From positions 1-48,527 of the forward strand of contig JAFUTU010000016.1 of assembly GCA_017484095.1 (NCBI GenBank): DNA of 48,527 nt. Direction: 5' to 3'. Source of the stretch: Ruminococcus sp. Its GTDB lineage: Bacteria; Bacillota; Clostridia; Oscillospirales; Ruminococcaceae. Both the position numbers and the translations under genes were made by a program. The notes under the pieces are model-generated. The model worked only from the letters and a program-made list of their open reading frames with translations, ran no database searches and was not told the DNA's origin. Shown one piece after another: positions 26,575 through 34,555 of this stretch (within the stretch, counting starts at the first letter, position 1; each line of letters opens with the position of its first letter).

Positions 26575-28017
26575 ATGAAGATGAAAAAAAGGATACTTGT
26601 CGGACTTACATCAGCAGCTATAGCAGCTTCAATGTTCGCAGTATCTGCTAATGCAGCAAAGGAAGGCTTTAAGGAGATCGAGCCGACAGCTGAGAACGTT
26701 AAGATGATAGGAAGGACAAGCTATGAAAACGGCACTCTTTCTATCCCTTGGTCTGCCGGCGGAGTTGAGTTCAAGACCACGGGCTCAATGGTAAGGTTCA
26801 ACCTTAAAAAGACGGATACAACGAGAATAGCTGTTTATGTAAACGGCAAGCTTGCTGTTAAGGGCTATACCGACAGCAAGAGCAAAAATCCTGTTATCGA
26901 TGTTCCTCTTGAGGAGGGCGAGAACACCGTAAAGCTTGTTAAGCTTTCAGAGTGCGCTAACTCCATACTCAAGCTTGAGAGCATAGAGGTTGAAGAGGGA
27001 GCTACTGTGACCCCGACAGACAAGCAGGCACACTCGATAGAGTTTATCGGAGATTCTATCACCTGCGGATACGGAGTTGACGGCGACACCAGTGAAAGCT
27101 TCAACGTTAAGAACGAGAACGCTGCCAAGACATATGCTTATCTGACTGCTGATACATTTGATGCAGATTACAGCTTTGTTTCTGTAAGCGGCACGGGTGT
27201 TATCTCGGGATACACAGCAAATGATTCAAAAAATGAGAGTAACCTTGCACCTACATATTATGAGAGCCTCTATTTCTCATGGGGCGGAAACAATTCCACA
27301 TGGGACTTTGCAGGCTATCAGCCTGAGGCAATAGTCATCAACCTCGGAACGAACGACAGTTCCTACACAAAGGGCAATGCAGAAAAGTGCAAAGACTTCC
27401 AGGATACTTATGTTCAGTTCATAAAGACTGTAAGAAAGAACAACCCGAATTCAGCTATCATCTGTTCTCTTGGAGTAATGGGACAGGATCTCTATCCTCA
27501 GGTAGAGGCAGCAGTTGATGCTTACAAGACTGAAACAGGCGAGACCAACGTTTATGCGTTCAAGTTCAACGTTCAGGATACTACAAACAACGGTATCGGT
27601 GTTGACTGGCACCCCTCTGAGCAGTCTCATAAGGATGCTGCAGGAGAGCTTGAAGCGTTTATAAGTGAAACTCTCGGCTGGTCGGCTTCAACAAGCCTTG
27701 AAACTGGTATGGAGAACACTGTTAAGGATGATGACAAAGTATTTGCAGACGCTGATGCAGGTGAGACCACAGAAGACCCTTCGAGCTCAGAATCTTCAAG
27801 CGAAGTACAGCCTGACTCCAGCAGCCAGACCGACGATTCCTCCGATGAGTCCTCTAAAAACAGCAGTGAGGCATCGTCTTCAAGCAAGGCATCATCAAGC
27901 ACTGCAGCAGCCACAAACAATGCAGCTGCTTCAAACCCTGCAACGGGCGTTGTGATAGCTCTTGCAGGCGCAGCACTCGCAGGCACCGCAGTAGTAGTAA
28001 GCAGAAAGAAGAAATAA
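26575..28017 (+). CDS. Secreted CE2-type SGNH esterase with NPATG cell-wall anchor
   Basis: This 480-residue protein has a signal peptide cut after S-A-N-A (residue 27), an N-terminal jelly-roll domain (about 35-150) and an SGNH hydrolase domain with G-D-S-I (Ser161), G-T-N-D (258-261) and D-W-H-P (Asp344, His346). This is the layout of carbohydrate esterase family 2, which removes acetyl groups from xylan and mannan oligosaccharides. A Ser/Asp-rich linker (400-450) leads to N-P-A-T-G (454-458), a hydrophobic helix and R-K-K-K, a sortase sorting signal of the (N/S)PxTG type. The enzyme would therefore be held on the cell wall. Start at ATG 26575 after AAAGGA. No dockerin is present. Fibre deacetylation is from family knowledge. 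Confidence 0.9.
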   Translation: MKMKKRILVGLTSAAIAASMFAVSANAAKEGFKEIEPTAENVKMIGRTSYENGTLSIPWSAGGVEFKTTGSMVRFNLKKTDTTRIAVYVNGKLAVKGYTDSKSKNPVIDVPLEEGENTVKLVKLSECANSILKLESIEVEEGATVTPTDKQAHSIEFIGDSITCGYGVDGDTSESFNVKNENAAKTYAYLTADTFDADYSFVSVSGTGVISGYTANDSKNESNLAPTYYESLYFSWGGNNSTWDFAGYQPEAIVINLGTNDSSYTKGNAEKCKDFQDTYVQFIKTVRKNNPNSAIICSLGVMGQDLYPQVEAAVDAYKTETGETNVYAFKFNVQDTTNNGIGVDWHPSEQSHKDAAGELEAFISETLGWSASTSLETGMENTVKDDDKVFADADAGETTEDPSSSESSSEVQPDSSSQTDDSSDESSKNSSEASSSSKASSSTAAATNNAAASNPATGVVIALAGAALAGTAVVVSRKKK

Positions 28018-28030
28018 TAAGCTCTTTTAA

Positions 28031-28059
28031 GACCCTGTCGATCGGCAGGGTCTTTTTTT
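28031..28059 (+). terminator. Terminator after the CE2 esterase
   Basis: A near-perfect palindrome, GACCCTG...CAGGGTC, is followed by T7. Confidence 0.9.
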
Positions 28060-28148
28060 GTGCTCGCCGCACGGCTATTTCACGCCGTACTTTCGCTTGG
28101 GCTTTTACTTAGTGGTCGCACCTAATAAATAGATTTGTACCCGAAGGG
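28060..28148 (+). repeat. Dispersed intergenic repeat, copy A
   Basis: This stretch matches the reverse complement of 47731-47818 at roughly 80 percent by eye over about 88 bases. It begins with GTGCTCGCCGCACGGCT, holds a hairpin ACGGC/GCCGT and ends in TACCC-GAA-GGGTA. The gene-free stretch 28018-28363 holds this, two terminators and the cheA promoter. Confidence 0.75.
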
Positions 28149-28192
28149 TAAGTACAGCAGCTGGCAGGTGCCTTATCAAAATAGTGAAAGAA

Positions 28193-28222
28193 ACCGCTCT
28201 CTTTTGAGGGCGGTCTTTTTTT
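28193..28222 (+). terminator. Second terminator-like hairpin upstream of cheA
   Basis: ACCGCTCTC pairs with GAGGGCGGT around TTTT, and T8 follows. No gene ends here, so it may end a transcript from the repeat or act as a back-up for the CE2 unit. Confidence 0.7.
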
Positions 28223-28298
28223 GTTAGGGGTAGATTTAATTATAAGTGGGGAAAGTTTTGATTATTAGATTAAATATGTTAAAAATGATGAAAACCTA

Positions 28299-28327
28299 TT
28301 GCAAATACATCGGAAATTTGTTATAAT
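28299..28327 (+). promoter_or_regulatory. Sigma-A promoter of the chemotaxis operon
   Basis: TTGCAA at 28299-28304, a 17-bp spacer and TATAAT at 28322-28327. It is a sigma-A, not a sigma-D/FliA, type. Confidence 0.75.
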
Positions 28328-28363
28328 AACTATGTATATCAATTATCGGAATGAGGTGTTATT

Positions 28364-30415
28364 GTGCCGAAATTTCAGAGCGGAATGGAAGAAATGCTCG
28401 ATATGTTCGTATTCGAGACAGGAGACCTTCTCGAAAAGCTCGACGAGATACTGATGCGAACCGAGCAGGAGGACACTATCGAAACGGACGATATGAATGA
28501 GATCTTCCGTACAATGCATACTATAAAGGGCTCCGCAGCGATGATGGGCCTTTCAAATATGTCTACCCTTGCGCACGCCGTTGAGGACCTTTTCTTCATA
28601 ATCAGAGAGGACCCCTCTGTTACTTATGATAAGCCTGCGCTTTATGAGCTTTTGTTCGCATCGTCCGATAACTTGAAAAACGAGCTTGAAAACATTCAGG
28701 ACGAAAGCATACCCCTCTCTGATTTCTCTGAGCTGGAGGGCAAGATACACGCCTTTGCCGATGTTATGAAGGGCGGCTCGGGCGCAGCTGCACAGACAGG
28801 CTCTCAGGAGACAAAGCAGGAGGAAGCTCTCGGCTATGACGGCATTTTCGAGGACGGAGAGGACGAAGCCGTACTCACCTATAAGATAGTATATTCACAG
28901 AGCTGCGCAATGCCCTCGATGAGAGCACTTGTCCTTATGAGAGCTCTCGGAAAAATTGCAGATATATTAAAGACCTTCCCCGATGACCTTGATGCCGACA
29001 GCGCCGATGACGATATCTCTGCAAAGGGTCTCTATATAAAGCTCACTACAGGCAGCGCAGAGCAGGTAGAGCAGATGTTCAGAGATGCCCTGAACGTTGA
29101 GAGCTTCAAAAAGATAGACAGACCGAAGAAAGAAGAAAAAAAGCAGGAGGCTTCCTCTGCCCCTGCAGCACAGGAAGGCGCACCTAAGCCTGCCCTTCAG
29201 CCTGCAAAGACAGCCGCGAAAAAGCCTGCCGAAAAGCATGAGCAGTCAATGATGTCGGTAAAGCTTGAAAAGCTCGACAGACTGCTTGACCTTGTTGCCG
29301 AGATAGTTATAACCGAAGGCTCTGTTATATCATCTCCCGATATAAGAAATGCAGGCGGAAACTTTGACCGCTTCAATAAATCTGCGCGTGAACTCAAAAA
29401 GCTTACAGATGAGCTTCAGGACGTTGTAATGTCCATACGAATGGTGCCCGTATCAACTGCGTTCCAGAAGATGAACCGAGTTGTCAGGGATATGAACACA
29501 AAGCTCAAAAAGAACGTTACGCTGACATTTGTCGGTCAGGAGACCGAGGTTGATAAATCAATAGTTGACCTCTTGAACGACCCCCTTATGCATATAGTGA
29601 GAAACGCCGTTGACCACGGTATCGAGCTGCCCGAGGAGCGTGCCGCCGCAGGCAAGACGGAGCCGCCGACAGTTACTCTCTCGGCAGGGTATGATTCAAG
29701 CGAGGTAGTCATCGCCTGCAAGGATAACGGAGCAGGCATGGACAGAAACAAGATCATGGCAAAGGCTAAAAAGAACGGCCTTCTTACCAAGCCCGAGAGC
29801 GAATACACCGATAAAGAAGTGTTCAACTTCGTAGTAGCAGCAGGCTTTTCCACAAATGAGCAGATAACCGAGTATTCGGGGCGCGGCGTGGGAATGGACG
29901 TTGTTAAGCAGAACCTTGAAAAAGTCGGCGGAAAGCTGATAGTTGATTCCGTATTCGGTGAGGGCTCCACCTTCACTATCAGGATACCGCTGTCGCTTTC
30001 GATCGTTGATGTTATGAGCATAGATGTCGGAAAGACAAATTTCTCGATACCTATAAGCTCTATCAACGAGGCTTTCTCCTGTACGGAGGATAAATATATC
30101 AGAGACACCGACGGCAATGAATTCATAATGCAGAGAGGAGAAGCGATACCTCTCATCAGACTCGCAAAGCACTTCGGTATAGACAATGCCGAAACAGACG
30201 TTACCAAGGGAATAATGATAGAGTGTGAGAACGTCAACAGCAGAGCTATCCTTATGGCTGACAGGATAACCCTTGACCAGCAGGTAGTAGTTAAGCCCTT
30301 CCCTGCGGTGCTTGGAGATATGAAGCTGAAGGAAGCAGGAATGAGCGGCTGCTCCGTTCTCGGAGACGGAAGCATAACGATAATACTGGACGTTCAGGAA
30401 ATAATGGCTACCTGA
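28364..30415 (+). CDS. cheA: Chemotaxis histidine kinase CheA
   Basis: This 683-residue protein has the CheA domain order: HPt with His52 in M-H-T-I-K-G-S-A, a P2-like domain (about 165-250), a Lys/Ala/Pro-rich linker, the P3 dimer helices, a P4 ATPase domain (H-I-V-R-N-A-V-D-H-G-I-E, D-N-G-A-G-M-D, G-R-G-V-G-M-D-V-V) and a CheW-like P5. It autophosphorylates on His52 under receptor control and passes the phosphate to CheY and CheB. Start is GTG 28364 after GAGGTG. It leads an operon with cheW, cheR, cheB and a second cheW; no cheY, cheC, cheD or receptor gene is in the window. Flagellar genes are also absent, so what the system drives (flagella, pili or another output) is open. Confidence 0.97.
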   Translation: MPKFQSGMEEMLDMFVFETGDLLEKLDEILMRTEQEDTIETDDMNEIFRTMHTIKGSAAMMGLSNMSTLAHAVEDLFFIIREDPSVTYDKPALYELLFASSDNLKNELENIQDESIPLSDFSELEGKIHAFADVMKGGSGAAAQTGSQETKQEEALGYDGIFEDGEDEAVLTYKIVYSQSCAMPSMRALVLMRALGKIADILKTFPDDLDADSADDDISAKGLYIKLTTGSAEQVEQMFRDALNVESFKKIDRPKKEEKKQEASSAPAAQEGAPKPALQPAKTAAKKPAEKHEQSMMSVKLEKLDRLLDLVAEIVITEGSVISSPDIRNAGGNFDRFNKSARELKKLTDELQDVVMSIRMVPVSTAFQKMNRVVRDMNTKLKKNVTLTFVGQETEVDKSIVDLLNDPLMHIVRNAVDHGIELPEERAAAGKTEPPTVTLSAGYDSSEVVIACKDNGAGMDRNKIMAKAKKNGLLTKPESEYTDKEVFNFVVAAGFSTNEQITEYSGRGVGMDVVKQNLEKVGGKLIVDSVFGEGSTFTIRIPLSLSIVDVMSIDVGKTNFSIPISSINEAFSCTEDKYIRDTDGNEFIMQRGEAIPLIRLAKHFGIDNAETDVTKGIMIECENVNSRAILMADRITLDQQVVVKPFPAVLGDMKLKEAGMSGCSVLGDGSITIILDVQEIMAT

Positions 30416-30448
30416 CGGATAAGCTTCGCAGCACAGGAGGGTGAAACA

Positions 30449-30886
30449 ATGGCGGAAGAAGTTAAACAGGATTTTTCGCAGACAGGCGGACAGATACTGA
30501 CATTTATGTCGGACGAGAAGCTGTATGCTTTTAAGATAACCGATGTGACGGACATAATCGAGATACCCGAAATAACCGTCATACCGTGTACCCCCGATCA
30601 TATCACAGGAGTTATAAACCTCAGGGGCAAGGTGGTGCCGATAATCGATCTCAGGAAAAAGCTTGGCAGCCCCGATATCGAGTATGACTCAAAAAGCTGT
30701 ATCATACTTGTTGAAAAGGGCGTTTATCAGGCAGGTATACTTGTTGACCGTGTGAACGATGTTGAGAACGTTATTCCTGCACAGATCGCCGCAAACCCGG
30801 TCAAGGACAGCACAGAACGTTATTTTATCACCTCAGGAGAGCGCAGGATATACCTGTTGAATACAAGAAAGCTTATCAAGAACTAA
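30449..30886 (+). CDS. cheW: Chemotaxis adaptor CheW (first copy)
   Basis: The 145-residue protein is a lone CheW domain: F-K-I-T-D-V-T-D-I-I-E, T-G-V-I-N-L-R-G-K-V-V-P-I-I-D-L-R-K-K-L-G and G-I-L-V-D-R-V are canonical. CheW bridges receptors to CheA. It lies 33 bases after cheA and 13 bases before cheR, so co-transcription is near certain. It keeps the canonical N-L-R-G that the second copy in this operon has lost, so this copy is the likely main adaptor. Confidence 0.95.
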   Translation: MAEEVKQDFSQTGGQILTFMSDEKLYAFKITDVTDIIEIPEITVIPCTPDHITGVINLRGKVVPIIDLRKKLGSPDIEYDSKSCIILVEKGVYQAGILVDRVNDVENVIPAQIAANPVKDSTERYFITSGERRIYLLNTRKLIKN

Positions 30887-30899
30887 TTGGAGGATAGCT

Positions 30900-31715
30900 A
30901 TGTTAGAGATCTCTCAGCGGGATTTTGAAAAGCTTACAGGCTTTATAAAAACAAACTACGGCCTTGACCTTTCGCAGAAAAAGGTGCTCGTTGAGAGCAG
31001 GCTGAGCAATTACATAATGGACAGCGGCTTCAACAGCTTCGAGGAGTATCTGCCGACCCTGTACAATGACTATATGGGCAGCGAGATCGAGAACCTCATA
31101 AACAGGCTGACCACTAACTACACCTACTTCATGCGTGAGGCTAATCACTTTGAGCATCTTATGCACGTTTTTCTTCCTTATGCCGAAAACCATATAAAAG
31201 ATCACGATATCTGCATCTGGAGCGCAGGCTGCTCCTTCGGCAATGAGCCATATAACCTCGAAATGTGCATGGATGAGTATTTCGGTATGAAGAAGTATGT
31301 GTGGGATCTGAAAATACTTGCTACCGATATCTCGTATAATGCCCTTCGTGCGGCAAAGAACGGCATTTATACTGAAAAATCAATGGCAAAGATCCCTGCC
31401 CGCTGGCGTGAGAAATACTTCAAGCCATACGGCAAGGGTCTCTATCAGGTGAAGGACGAAATAAGAAATAAGGTCGAATTCAGGTATCATAACCTGATGG
31501 ACGACATAAAATTCAAAAGGACCTTTGACCTGATAGTGTGCCGCAACGTTATGATCTATTTCGATGAGCATACAAAATCAGAGCTTTGCAAGCGCTTTTA
31601 TAAAGCGACCAATAACGGCGGATACCTCTACATAGGCCATGCAGAATCTGCCCCCGAGGATATTCCATATCAAAAGCAGGAGCCTGCCATCTACAGAAAG
31701 GAGGAGGCGGTATGA
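30900..31715 (+). CDS. cheR: Chemotaxis receptor methyltransferase CheR
   Basis: The 271-residue protein has the N-terminal helical domain and the SAM-dependent domain (W-S-A-G-C-S-F-G-N-E-P-Y, A-T-D-I-S-Y-N-A-L, F-D-L-I-V-C-R-N-V-M-I-Y-F) of CheR. It methylates glutamates on chemoreceptors during adaptation, against CheB. Its last codons overlap cheB by four bases (ATGA), so the two antagonistic enzymes are translationally coupled. The start ATG 30900 follows GGAGG. Confidence 0.96.
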   Translation: MLEISQRDFEKLTGFIKTNYGLDLSQKKVLVESRLSNYIMDSGFNSFEEYLPTLYNDYMGSEIENLINRLTTNYTYFMREANHFEHLMHVFLPYAENHIKDHDICIWSAGCSFGNEPYNLEMCMDEYFGMKKYVWDLKILATDISYNALRAAKNGIYTEKSMAKIPARWREKYFKPYGKGLYQVKDEIRNKVEFRYHNLMDDIKFKRTFDLIVCRNVMIYFDEHTKSELCKRFYKATNNGGYLYIGHAESAPEDIPYQKQEPAIYRKEEAV

Positions 31716-32698
31716 GCGTAAAAATACTTGTCATCTCCGATAATGCAGACTTCAAGAGCTCTGTTCTTAAAATGATAAATGAAAAGAGCGCAGGTAAATA
31801 TATCGTAACAGCCTGTACCCTTAAAGAGGGCAGAAAGACCGCCATATCCTTCTCACCCTCGTATATCCTGCTGGACGCTGATTCTCAGGGCGCCAATGCA
31901 GATTATCTCATAGGCCTTGTGCCGAGATATTCAGTTCCGATAGTGGTATGCACCTCCACTCCGAACATAAAATATACTATGCTCCAGTCAGGCGCTATGG
32001 ACGTTCTCGCCAAGCATGAGACCAATGTTAAACGCTTTGCCGAAAGGCTGATATCGAGCATAGAAAGAAATGCCGTCACCAGAAAGGCCCTCGTTTCGAG
32101 ACCTTCGGTAAATGCGTCTGCCTTTATAGCGGTGGGCGGTTCAACAGGCAGCACTGAGGCTCTCCGCGAGATAATAAAGAGCCTTAAAGGAGATATCCCG
32201 CCGATGGCGGCAGTTCTCCATATGCCTGATAAGTACACAGCTATCTATGCTTCACAGCTGAATGATATCACGGATTATGAGGTGGTAGAGGCGTCAAGCG
32301 GTCTGTATCTCAAGCAGAACCAGATAGTCATTGCGGCAGGAGGTAAGCATTTAAGGCTTTTCCGTGATAAGAAGGGCTATTTTGTCACCTCAGAGCCCGG
32401 CGTAAGAGTGTCAGGACACTGTCCGTCGGTAGATGTTTTCTTTGACAGTGTAGCCTATGCCGCAAAGAAGAACGCTATAGGCGTCATACTTACAGGCATG
32501 GGACAGGACGGCGCAAAGGGAATGCTTAATATGAAGCAGATGGGCGCATATAATATAGGACAGGACGAAGCGACCTCTGTAGTATACGGAATGCCGAGAG
32601 CAGCCTTCGATAACGGAGCTGTTAAAAAGCAGTGTCCTCTTTCGGCAATAGCAGCAGAGGTGCAGAAGAGAGCATCACTCATAAATAAGGGTCTGTAA
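31712..32698 (+). CDS. cheB: Chemotaxis methylesterase CheB with divergent receiver
   Basis: The 328-residue protein has an N-terminal receiver-like domain and a C-terminal methylesterase domain with the catalytic triad: Ser in G-G-S-T-G-S-T-E-A, His in L-H-M-P, and Asp in T-G-M-G-Q-D-G. It removes receptor methyl groups. The receiver is unusual. The acidic pair reads S-D instead of D-D, and the phospho-acceptor Asp is kept in L-L-D but the following E-M-P-x-M-D-G loop is replaced by A-D-S-Q-G-A-N-A-D. The Lys (V-L-A-K-H) and Thr are kept. Phosphorylation may be weak or altered, which is inference. It overlaps cheR by four bases. Confidence 0.94.
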   Translation: MSVKILVISDNADFKSSVLKMINEKSAGKYIVTACTLKEGRKTAISFSPSYILLDADSQGANADYLIGLVPRYSVPIVVCTSTPNIKYTMLQSGAMDVLAKHETNVKRFAERLISSIERNAVTRKALVSRPSVNASAFIAVGGSTGSTEALREIIKSLKGDIPPMAAVLHMPDKYTAIYASQLNDITDYEVVEASSGLYLKQNQIVIAAGGKHLRLFRDKKGYFVTSEPGVRVSGHCPSVDVFFDSVAYAAKKNAIGVILTGMGQDGAKGMLNMKQMGAYNIGQDEATSVVYGMPRAAFDNGAVKKQCPLSAIAAEVQKRASLINKGL

Positions 32699-32712
32699 AG
32701 GGGGAGAATGAT

Positions 32713-33195
32713 TTGGCTTTGGAAAAATATTTGCTTTTTGAAGCAGGCGGAAGACAGTTTTCTGTCTCCTTTGCGGACATATTACAGATAATCGCAGCCG
32801 AAGAGCCCTCGCCTCTGCCTGATTTCCCCGATTACGTTCTGGGAACTATAGCCTTTGACGGCAGTGTTATTCCCGTCATAAGTCTGAGAAGACGTTTTCA
32901 TTATGAGGACAAGCCCGTTACCGACAGAAACTGCATAATAGTCGCTCTCAGCGAGGATAAGAGAGTTGGACTTCTTTGTGACAGCGTAGCAGGCTTCACC
33001 GAGCTTAACGACAGCGATATAATGCCTCCCACCGATCTGAATGAGGAAGCGAGCGCAAGATTTCTCAGGGGCGAGATACTTCTTGGTGAAAGGCATATCC
33101 TGCTGCTTGACCCGATAAAGCTCATAAAGCTCGGAGACGAAGCTGTTTTTCAGACAGCTGACCCCGAGGAAGGAAAGGAAGATACCGAACAATGA
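32713..33195 (+). CDS. CheW-like adaptor (second copy)
   Basis: The 160-residue protein is a second CheW domain (L-G-T-I-A-F-D-G-S-V-I-P-V-I-S-L-R-R-R-F) with an acidic C-terminal tail. The usual N-L-R-G is replaced by A-F-D-G, so its contacts with receptor or CheA may differ from the first copy. Start is TTG 32713, six bases after GGGGGAG; a nearby ATG is out of frame. It lies 14 bases after cheB and overlaps the next gene, a fumarase subunit, by four bases. Confidence 0.85.
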   Translation: MALEKYLLFEAGGRQFSVSFADILQIIAAEEPSPLPDFPDYVLGTIAFDGSVIPVISLRRRFHYEDKPVTDRNCIIVALSEDKRVGLLCDSVAGFTELNDSDIMPPTDLNEEASARFLRGEILLGERHILLLDPIKLIKLGDEAVFQTADPEEGKEDTEQ

Positions 33196-34034
33196 GAGAG
33201 ATAGATGTTTCACTTGTGGAGCAGACCGTAAGAGACCTTTGCATAAAAGCAAACCTTATCCTTCCCGAGGATATGGAGCAGTGTATCCTGAAGGGCAGGG
33301 AGGAGGAGCTCTCACCCGTAGGCAGAAACGTATTCGATGATATCAAGGCAAATATCGAGACCGCAAGGAACGAGAATATCCCTATCTGTCAGGATACGGG
33401 AATGGCTGTTATCTTTATGGAGGTAGGGCAGGACGTTCATTTTGTGGGCGGGTCTGTCAATGATGCCATAAACAGGGGCGTTGCAAGGGGCTATACCGAG
33501 GGAAGATTAAGATGCTCCATAGTGTCCGATCCTCTCGAAAGAGTGAATACGAACGATAACACTCCCCCTGTGGTACACCTCAAATACACCGACGGTGAGC
33601 AAGTAAAAATAATGGTATCGCCCAAGGGCTTCGGCAGTGAGAATATGTCTCAGCTGAAAATGATGACCCCATCAGTAACTCATGACGAGATAGTTGACTG
33701 GGTAGTGTCCGTATGTGCAAAGGCGGGCTCAAATCCTTGTCCGCCGATAGTTATCGGCGTCGGCATCGGAGGAGACTTTGAAAAATGTGCATATCTTGCA
33801 AAGAAAGCTCTTTGCAGGAACGTATCAGTAAGAAACCCCAAGCCTCTGTACAGAGACCTAGAGCAGAGAATGTTAGATGAGATAAATAAGCTCGGCATAG
33901 GGCCTCAGGGCTTTGGCGGCACCAAGACCTGCCTTGCTGTCAATATCGAGGAGGCGCCCACGCATATCGCAGGTCTGCCAGTATCGGTCAATGTGGGGTG
34001 CCACGTTACAAGGCACGCCGAAGCGACTATATGA
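33192..34034 (+). CDS. Class I fumarate hydratase / L(+)-tartrate dehydratase alpha subunit
   Basis: This 280-residue protein matches the alpha (N-terminal) half of Fe-S fumarases. The likely [4Fe-4S] ligands Cys66 (I-C-Q-D-T-G), Cys183 (N-P-C-P-P-I) and Cys270 (N-V-G-C-H) have spacings of 117 and 87, close to those of E. coli FumA (119 and 94). K-G-F-G-S-E-N-M-S is also present. The enzyme interconverts fumarate and malate, or acts on tartrate. The beta half, normally the next gene, is not present anywhere in the window. The gene overlaps the second cheW by four bases, so it is translated with the chemotaxis genes. Fumarate is known to act on the E. coli flagellar switch, so a functional link is conceivable but untested. 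Confidence 0.88.
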   Translation: MREIDVSLVEQTVRDLCIKANLILPEDMEQCILKGREEELSPVGRNVFDDIKANIETARNENIPICQDTGMAVIFMEVGQDVHFVGGSVNDAINRGVARGYTEGRLRCSIVSDPLERVNTNDNTPPVVHLKYTDGEQVKIMVSPKGFGSENMSQLKMMTPSVTHDEIVDWVVSVCAKAGSNPCPPIVIGVGIGGDFEKCAYLAKKALCRNVSVRNPKPLYRDLEQRMLDEINKLGIGPQGFGGTKTCLAVNIEEAPTHIAGLPVSVNVGCHVTRHAEATI

Positions 34035-34081
34035 CCGATACCTTTCATAGTAGAATTATCCGTAAAAGTAGGTGAGAACGT

Positions 34082-34555
34082 TTGAAGAGATATAAGCCTG
34101 CAAAAGTGCCTGTGCTGCTTACAATGGTGTTTGTGGCAGCACTGTTTTATGTGCTTTACAGAGCGCTCGGGTATTTGGACGAGTATATACCGTTTTCGGC
34201 GAAGTATCTTCAGCTGTCCGCTGAGATAGCAGGCGCTGTCGTTTGTGTTGTGCTGCTCCCGATATACTATTTCAATACGTTCTACACTGTCAGCTCAAAG
34301 GTCGTCACCGCAAGAACAGGCATAATAGTTACCGCAAAGCAGCTGATGCCCGTATCCTCGGTAAAGTCTGTTACCGTGATCCAGGTGCCCTTCGGCAATA
34401 TTTTAGGCTATAACTTTGTTATCCTGAACGCTCAGGGCACGAACCTTATAATCCCGTTCATACTGAAAAAAGACGCTAAAGAGATAGCCGACATAGTAAA
34501 CAACGCTATCAGGAACCGATCCTCCTCGGAAAAGACCGAAAAGGAGGCGCCATGA
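34082..34555 (+). CDS. Membrane protein with bacterial PH domain (bPH2, YdbS-like)
   Basis: This 157-residue protein has two membrane helices (about 9-29 and 43-64) and a C-terminal bPH2 domain (65-145: Y-T-V-S-S-K-V-V-T-A-R-T-G, V-K-S-V-T-V). It resembles YdbS of B. subtilis, which is encoded beside YdbT. Start is TTG 34082, preceded by TAGGTGAG. It is 47 bases after the fumarase gene with no terminator between, and it overlaps the next bPH2 gene by four bases. Function is not established for the family; envelope or antimicrobial-resistance roles have been suggested for YdbST. Confidence 0.8.
   Translation: MKRYKPAKVPVLLTMVFVAALFYVLYRALGYLDEYIPFSAKYLQLSAEIAGAVVCVVLLPIYYFNTFYTVSSKVVTARTGIIVTAKQLMPVSSVKSVTVIQVPFGNILGYNFVILNAQGTNLIIPFILKKDAKEIADIVNNAIRNRSSSEKTEKEAP

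Noticed and set aside
29696..30601. Open frame of 301 codons on the minus strand over cheA and cheW
   Set aside because: It is antisense to a full-length CheA with all domains, has no ribosome site or family motif, and its composition is that of a mirror frame.
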